8,870 nucleotides of DNA, from assembly GCA_019245275.1 (NCBI GenBank), contig JAFARW010000196.1:1-8870 (forward strand). Reading direction: 5' to 3'. The notes beneath the pieces were generated by a model. The model made no database searches, had not been told where the DNA came from, and was given only the letters and a program-made list of their open reading frames with translations. Below, in pieces: positions 5,932 through 8,870 of this stretch. Both the position numbers and the translations under genes were made by a program. Each line of letters starts with the position of its first letter. Within the stretch, counting starts at the first letter, position 1. Origin of the DNA: Vulcanimicrobiota bacterium (GTDB lineage Bacteria; Vulcanimicrobiota; Vulcanimicrobiia; Vulcanimicrobiales; Vulcanimicrobiaceae).

Positions 5932-7134
5932 ATGGCGAAGGCAAAATTCGAACGTTCTAAACCGCACGTGAATATCGGCACGACGGGGCACGTCGACCAC
6001 GGTAAGACGACCCTTACCGCGGCAATCATCAACTGCCTCGCCACCGAAAATGAGACGATTCAGAAGCGCAGCGTCGACGACATCGACAACGCGCCGGAAG
6101 AGAAAGAGCGCGGCATCACGATCGCAATCTCGCACCAAGAGTACGAGACGAAGAAGCGTCATTACGCGCACGTCGACTGTCCCGGACACGCCGACTACAT
6201 CAAAAACATGATTACGGGCGCCGCGCAGATGGATGGTGCGATCCTCGTCGTTTCGGCGACGGACGGCCCGATGCCGCAAACACGCGAGCACATCCTCTTG
6301 ATGAAGCAGGTCGGCGTTCCGTACATCGTCGTGTTCTTGAACAAGACCGACATGGTCGAAGACGAGGAACTGCTCCAGCTTGTCGAGTTGGAAATTCGCG
6401 AGCTGCTCACGCAGTACGAGTTCCCGGGCGACGACACACCGATCATTCGCGGTTCGGCACTAAAGGCGCTCAATAGCTCACTCAAGCGCGACGATCCGGA
6501 TGCGGAGCCGGTCTACAAGCTGATGGACACCGTTGACGATTATATTCCGACACCGGAGCGCGCCGTCGATAAGCCGTTCCTGATGCCGGTCGAAGATGTG
6601 TTCACGATCACTGGTCGAGGCACAGTTGGCACGGGTCGCGTCGAGCGTGGTCAGGTGAAGGTTGGCGAGGAAGTCGAGATCGTCGGGCTTCAGGATCAGT
6701 CGAAGAAGTCGGTAGTCACCGGTATCGAGATGTTCCGCAAACTGCTTGACGTCGGTATCGCCGGCGACAACATCGGCGTGCTTCTGCGCGGCGTCGATCG
6801 CAACGAGATCGAGCGAGGCCAGGTGCTGGCGAAGCCCGGCTCCATCAAGCCGCACAAGAAGTTCAAAGCCGAAGTGTACGTCTTATCTAAGGAAGAAGGC
6901 GGACGCCACACGCCATTCTTTGCGAATTACCGGCCCCAGTTTTACTTTCGCACGACGGACGTGACGGGCACGATCAAGTTGCCCGAAGGCGTTGAGATGG
7001 TCATGCCGGGCGACAACGTCGCCATGGACGTCGAGCTGATCACTCCGATCGCTTGCGAAGAAGGCCTGCGTTTCGCTATTCGCGAGGGCGGCCGAACGGT
7101 TGGCGCCGGCGTCGTCACCGCAGTCTCGGACTAG
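5932..7134 (+). CDS. tuf: Elongation factor Tu (EF-Tu)
   Basis: EF-Tu carries aminoacyl-tRNA to the ribosomal A site as a GTP complex. The protein has 400 residues. The motifs are P-loop GHVDHGKT (19-26), switch I NAPEEKERGITI (53-64), DCPGHADY (82-89, including the catalytic histidine H86), NKTD (137-140) and SAL (175-177), followed by beta-barrel domain 2 with GRGTVGTGRVERG and domain 3 ending in the usual GAGVVTAVSD. A few extra residues after SALKAL (NSSLKRDDPDAEP) match the longer form seen in many non-proteobacterial EF-Tus. ATG 5932 is preceded by AAAGGA 4 bases upstream. Many bacteria have a second tuf copy; none lies in this window. Confidence 0.98.
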   Translation: MAKAKFERSKPHVNIGTTGHVDHGKTTLTAAIINCLATENETIQKRSVDDIDNAPEEKERGITIAISHQEYETKKRHYAHVDCPGHADYIKNMITGAAQMDGAILVVSATDGPMPQTREHILLMKQVGVPYIVVFLNKTDMVEDEELLQLVELEIRELLTQYEFPGDDTPIIRGSALKALNSSLKRDDPDAEPVYKLMDTVDDYIPTPERAVDKPFLMPVEDVFTITGRGTVGTGRVERGQVKVGEEVEIVGLQDQSKKSVVTGIEMFRKLLDVGIAGDNIGVLLRGVDRNEIERGQVLAKPGSIKPHKKFKAEVYVLSKEEGGRHTPFFANYRPQFYFRTTDVTGTIKLPEGVEMVMPGDNVAMDVELITPIACEEGLRFAIREGGRTVGAGVVTAVSD

Positions 7135-7145
7135 CAACTACGTAG

Positions 7146-7454
7146 ATGGCTAAACAGAAGATTCGCATCCGCCTCAAGGCATACGATCACAAGGTCCTCG
7201 ATCAATCGGCGGAGCGGATCGTTGATACCGCAAAGCGCACCGGCGCTTTCGTCAGTGGACCGGTGCCGCTTCCGACGGAGATCAACCGGTTCTGCGTCAA
7301 CCGCTCGCCCCACGTCGACAAGAAATCACGCGAGCATTTCGAGATGCGAACCCATAAGCGCCTGATCGACATCCTTCAGGCGACAGCGAAGACGATGGAT
7401 GCTCTGATGCACCTCGACTTGCCCGCCGGCGTCGATATCGAACTGAAAGCCTAG
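7146..7454 (+). CDS. rpsJ: 30S ribosomal protein S10 / NusE
   Basis: S10 belongs to the 30S head and also, as NusE, pairs with NusB in antitermination and with NusG in transcription-translation coupling. The protein has the canonical 102 residues, from AKQKIRIRLKAYDHKVLDQS to MHLDLPAGVDIELKA, with the long loop at about 45-66 (NRFCVNRSPHVDKKSRE) and the invariant MRTHKRLIDIL (67-77). The gene begins 11 bases after the tuf stop with no convincing Shine-Dalgarno, so coupling to tuf translation is likely. In most bacteria rpsJ leads the S10 operon and rplC follows; here a terminator and unrelated genes follow instead. Confidence 0.98.
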   Translation: MAKQKIRIRLKAYDHKVLDQSAERIVDTAKRTGAFVSGPVPLPTEINRFCVNRSPHVDKKSREHFEMRTHKRLIDILQATAKTMDALMHLDLPAGVDIELKA

Positions 7455-7478
7455 CGCTCGCCGATTTAGGAGATTGCG

Positions 7479-7507
7479 AAAAGCACGATGAACTCGTGCT
7501 TTTTCTT
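7479..7507 (+). terminator. Intrinsic terminator of the rpsL-rpsJ operon
   Basis: AAAAGCACGA (7479-7488) and TCGTGCTTTT (7494-7503) are exact reverse complements, forming a 10-bp stem with a TGAAC loop, and the T-rich tract continues as TCTT. It lies 24 bases after the rpsJ stop. The A and T runs at the stem ends are symmetrical, so it might also work on the opposite strand, though no gene converges on it here. Confidence 0.88.
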
Positions 7508-7512
7508 ATTCC

Positions 7513-7519
7513 AGAGGAG
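7513..7519 (+). promoter_or_regulatory. Shine-Dalgarno that sets the start of the small membrane protein at 7527
   Basis: AGAGGAG ends 7 bases before ATG 7527, an ideal arrangement. An in-frame ATG at 7488 lies inside the terminator stem-loop and has no ribosome binding site, so 7527 is the better start. Confidence 0.8.
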
Positions 7520-7526
7520 CGACGAG

Positions 7527-7763
7527 ATGGAAGTGAAGCCGACCTACCTTGGAACGATGATTGCCCTTGCGACGGCTGCCTTTGGCTTGATTGCGGCGCT
7601 GGCATGGAATACCGCGATCACGGACTTCTTTAAGCGCTACTTCCCCGCGGGCAGCGGGCTCCTTTCGGAGTTCATTTATGCGATCGTCATCACGATCATC
7701 GCGCTCATCGTGGTCCAAAACCTCGCCAAGGTGGCCGACCGCGAAGCCGGCCCGCGACCCTAA
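7527..7763 (+). CDS. Small two-helix membrane protein, DUF5654-like
   Basis: The protein has 78 residues from ATG 7527. It has two hydrophobic segments, about 8-29 (LGTMIALATAAFGLIAALAW) and 46-66 (LSEFIYAIVITIIALIVVQN), with a short charged and aromatic linker (FFKRYFPAGSG) between them and a polar tail. The AFGLIAALAWN stretch running into TM1's end and the FIYAIVITIIA start of TM2 recall the DUF5654 family of small membrane proteins; this is recognition from memory and not a search result. Function is unknown. It follows the operon terminator, so it probably needs its own promoter, which I cannot identify. It sits 9 bases before the next small gene, likely in one transcript. Confidence 0.82.
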   Translation: MEVKPTYLGTMIALATAAFGLIAALAWNTAITDFFKRYFPAGSGLLSEFIYAIVITIIALIVVQNLAKVADREAGPRP

Positions 7764-7772
7764 AGGAGCGAA

Positions 7773-7931
7773 ATGCAAATCGATCTTGGAGAAAACGCGA
7801 AAGAACGTTTGGCGCAACTGTTGCGCAAGGCCGAAGCGGCTCACGCGGAATTTGAGAAGAGCTTGGGTCACGCCGATGCGGACTGGCCGAGCTGGTACGC
7901 GCAGTACATTTTGACCGAGGTCGCGGTTTAA
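7773..7931 (+). CDS. Small soluble protein of 52 residues with a DWPSWYAQY motif
   Basis: ATG 7773 is preceded by AAAGGAG (7762-7768), which overlaps the upstream stop codon. The protein starts MQIDLGENAKERLAQLLRKA, an amphipathic helix rich in charge, and has a C-terminal DWPSWYAQYILTEVA (38-51). A helix with AH.E(F/Y)E followed by DWPxWYAxY is, from memory, a recurring pattern in short uncharacterised bacterial proteins, often beside small enzymes. The excellent ribosome binding site and the 9-base spacing from its neighbour argue for a real gene. No cysteine, signal peptide or membrane segment is present. The stop TAA (7929-7931) lies in the same frame as the following methyltransferase. 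Confidence 0.75.
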   Translation: MQIDLGENAKERLAQLLRKAEAAHAEFEKSLGHADADWPSWYAQYILTEVAV

Positions 7932-8021
7932 GCGATCGACCTGAGTTCTTATCAGCCCAAGGAGCGGTTCTCGAAGAATGCGCAAGCGTATGCGCGCTGG
8001 CGGCCGACGTATCCGCCTGAA
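7932..8021 (+). other. In-frame N-terminal extension of the methyltransferase without a standard start codon
   Basis: Immediately after TAA 7929-7931 the frame reads AIDLSSYQPKERFSKNAQAY and then ARWRPTYPPE, directly continuous with the methyltransferase. The FSKNAQAYARWRPTYP part looks like the conserved N-terminal helix of this methyltransferase group (family pattern F..xA..Y...RP.YP), so it should be translated. Yet the 30 codons contain no ATG, GTG or TTG; only ATC (7935) and CTG (7941) are near-cognate. An AAGGAG at 7959-7964 lies within the codons for PKER and has no in-frame start at a useful distance. Confidence 0.6.
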
Positions 8022-8696
8022 GTGCTTGATTTTGTCTTCGATGGCTTTAAGCAGCGTGAAATTACCGTCGCCGATGTCGGCGCCGGGACGGGCATTTCTT
8101 CACGATTGCTCGCAGCGCGAGGAGCAACGGTGATCGCGATCGATCCAAACGCCGAGATGCTTCGAGCCGCCGATGCATGCGAGGGCGTGCACTACCAGCA
8201 CGGCGCTGCCGAAGCCACGAATCTACCTGACGGATCGGTGGACATCGTTACGGCGTTCCAGGCGCTTCACTGGTTCGCGCGCGACGAAGCGATGCGCGAA
8301 TTCCATCGGATTTTGAAGCGACCGGGGCGCGTCGCCTTTGCTTGGAATAACCGCGACCGCACGAACCCGTTTGATACGGCATACGCTAACCTTGTGCAAA
8401 CTTTCGGTGAAGAAGCGCGGATCATCGATAGCGGCAAAAATGTCGCACCGGTCGAAAAGCCGCTCGAGCAGTACGGATTTAGCGCGGTAACAAAGGGCGT
8501 CTTCTACCACGAACAACGGCTTAATCGCGACGGAATAATCGGGCGCGCGCGAAGCACGTCGTATCTGCCACAAGAGGGGCCTGAGTTCGAGCGGCTTCGC
8601 GAGGCCTTGTTCTCGTTGCACCGGCAATTTGCGGACGCAAAGGGCTTCGTGCGTTTCGCATATCGGACCGTTGCTTATCGCGGCGACTTGCGCTGA
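8022..8696 (+). CDS. Class I SAM-dependent methyltransferase (Methyltransf_11 type), start uncertain
   Basis: The protein carries the Rossmann-type methyltransferase signatures: motif I VADVGAGTGISSRLLAARG, an acidic residue ending strand 2 (AIDPNAEML), GAAEATNLPDGSVDIV before motif IV, and FQALHWF followed by REFHRILKRPGRVAFAWNNR. These match small-molecule methyltransferases of the broad trans-aconitate/ubiE-like group; the substrate cannot be told. GTG 8022 is the first standard start codon in this frame after TAA 7929, but it has no ribosome binding site and would cut off the conserved YARWRPTYPPE segment, giving 224 residues instead of about 253. The true start is probably upstream at a near-cognate codon, or the gene has lost its start. 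It lies 90 bases after the 52-residue gene and 37 before the next. Confidence 0.85.
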   Translation: MLDFVFDGFKQREITVADVGAGTGISSRLLAARGATVIAIDPNAEMLRAADACEGVHYQHGAAEATNLPDGSVDIVTAFQALHWFARDEAMREFHRILKRPGRVAFAWNNRDRTNPFDTAYANLVQTFGEEARIIDSGKNVAPVEKPLEQYGFSAVTKGVFYHEQRLNRDGIIGRARSTSYLPQEGPEFERLREALFSLHRQFADAKGFVRFAYRTVAYRGDLR

Positions 8697-8733
8697 CCAT
8701 GAACCGGCAGGCCGCTAGGCGAAACAGGCGGCC

Positions 8734-8870
8734 ATGTCGATTCCCCTTCACGAAAAGCGCGAGCGCGTTTTTTCCGGCACCAAACGCCGGATCTTCCAAC
8801 TCTTAGTCGATATGGGGACATCGAACGATATCGTTTGGCCCTTTGCGTCGCAGCCGTTCATGCGCTCTCC
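8734..8870 (+). CDS. Unrecognised protein, 5' part only (3' end outside window)
   Basis: ATG 8734 opens a frame of 45 codons that reaches the window edge without a stop; an in-frame TAG at 8716-8718 rules out an earlier start. The translation begins MSIPLHEKRERVFSGTKRRI and continues through FQLLVDMGTSNDIVWPFASQ. It is basic at first, then mixed, with no signal peptide or membrane segment, and looks like a folded cytoplasmic protein. I do not recognise the family. The ribosome binding site is poor (AGGCGG at 8726-8731, only two bases before the ATG), and a weak terminator-like hairpin lies inside the first codons, so this gene is less certain than its neighbours. Confidence 0.55.
   Translation, partial: MSIPLHEKRERVFSGTKRRIFQLLVDMGTSNDIVWPFASQPFMRS
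8753..8773 (+). terminator. Weak terminator-like hairpin after the methyltransferase gene
   Basis: AAAA (8753-8756) and CGC (8758-8760) can pair with GCG (8765-8767) and TTTT (8768-8771), with one bulged G and a GAGC loop, followed by more T. A second small stem, CCGGC/GCCGG, follows at 8774-8790. The stem is short and lies inside the putative gene that starts at 8734, so one of the two calls may be wrong. Confidence 0.25.

Noticed and set aside
5457..6291. Two long - strand open frames across the fusA-tuf junction
   Set aside because: Both are antisense to EF-G and EF-Tu and show no family features.
7488..7526. Earlier in-frame ATG (7488) for the small membrane protein
   Set aside because: It lies within the terminator stem-loop, has no ribosome binding site, and would add a non-conserved MNSCFFLFQRSDE tail ahead of an ideally placed ATG.
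7978..8133. ATG 7978, 13 bases after AAGGAG, as a start in another frame
   Set aside because: Its frame gives an arginine-rich translation that soon stops and is not the methyltransferase frame.
8521..8799. 92-codon - strand open frame at the right end
   Set aside because: It mostly overlaps the methyltransferase C-terminus, with shadow-like composition and no motif.
1..8870. CRISPR arrays, tRNA or rRNA genes, insertion sequences, integrase or attachment sites
   Set aside because: I saw no regularly spaced repeats, no tRNA-like cloverleaf, no transposase motif and no flanking direct repeats anywhere in the window.

Overview
The window is ordinary bacterial chromosome, GC-rich (about 60% by eye) and densely coding, with no stretch over 300 bases lacking a gene. 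The core is a str-type translation operon on the + strand (positions 2712-7507). It is flanked by a large signalling ATPase gene on the - strand and by a run of small accessory genes on the + strand. The proteins are clearly bacterial (156-residue S7, 102-residue S10, 697-residue EF-G, 400-residue EF-Tu). An insertion in S12, TTG starts on two ribosomal protein genes and a cyclase/STAND-ATPase fusion would fit a GC-rich, soil-type lineage such as Eremiobacterota (WPS-2), Chloroflexota or Armatimonadota. That placement is only a guess from style; no marker here fixes the phylum.

Layout. Positions 1-2009 (-) hold the first 669 codons of a class III nucleotide cyclase fused to an NB-ARC-like ATPase and a helical repeat region; the gene continues past the left edge. 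Only 23 bases separate its start codon from that of a divergent gene (2033-2704, +) for a six-helix membrane protein. At 2712-2740 there is a near-consensus sigma-70-type promoter, followed by a short leader with a GC-rich hairpin, and then rpsL-rpsG-fusA-tuf-rpsJ. A perfect 10-bp stem with a U-rich tail at 7479-7507 ends this unit. After it come a two-helix DUF5654-like small membrane protein (7527-7763), a 52-residue soluble protein (7773-7931), a class I SAM methyltransferase (to 8696) and the start of an unrecognised gene (8734 to the right edge).

How the genes work together. The five operon genes encode the decoding-site and 30S-head proteins S12, S7 and S10 and the two elongation GTPases EF-G and EF-Tu, so one promoter can co-supply much of the elongation machinery. 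The unit begins without rpoB/rpoC immediately upstream and ends right after rpsJ with a terminator, so both common neighbours of this cluster (rpoBC on one side, rplC-rplD-rplW on the other) are missing here.

The most interesting points are these. The methyltransferase's conserved N-terminus lies in frame directly behind the stop codon of the upstream 52-residue gene, with no ATG, GTG or TTG to start it. S12 carries an insertion of about 20 residues. The S10 operon is broken after its first gene. Other points are the promoter-leader architecture and a lysine-rich in-frame extension beyond the fusA stop. I did not find convincing evidence of a new defence, mobile or RNA system.
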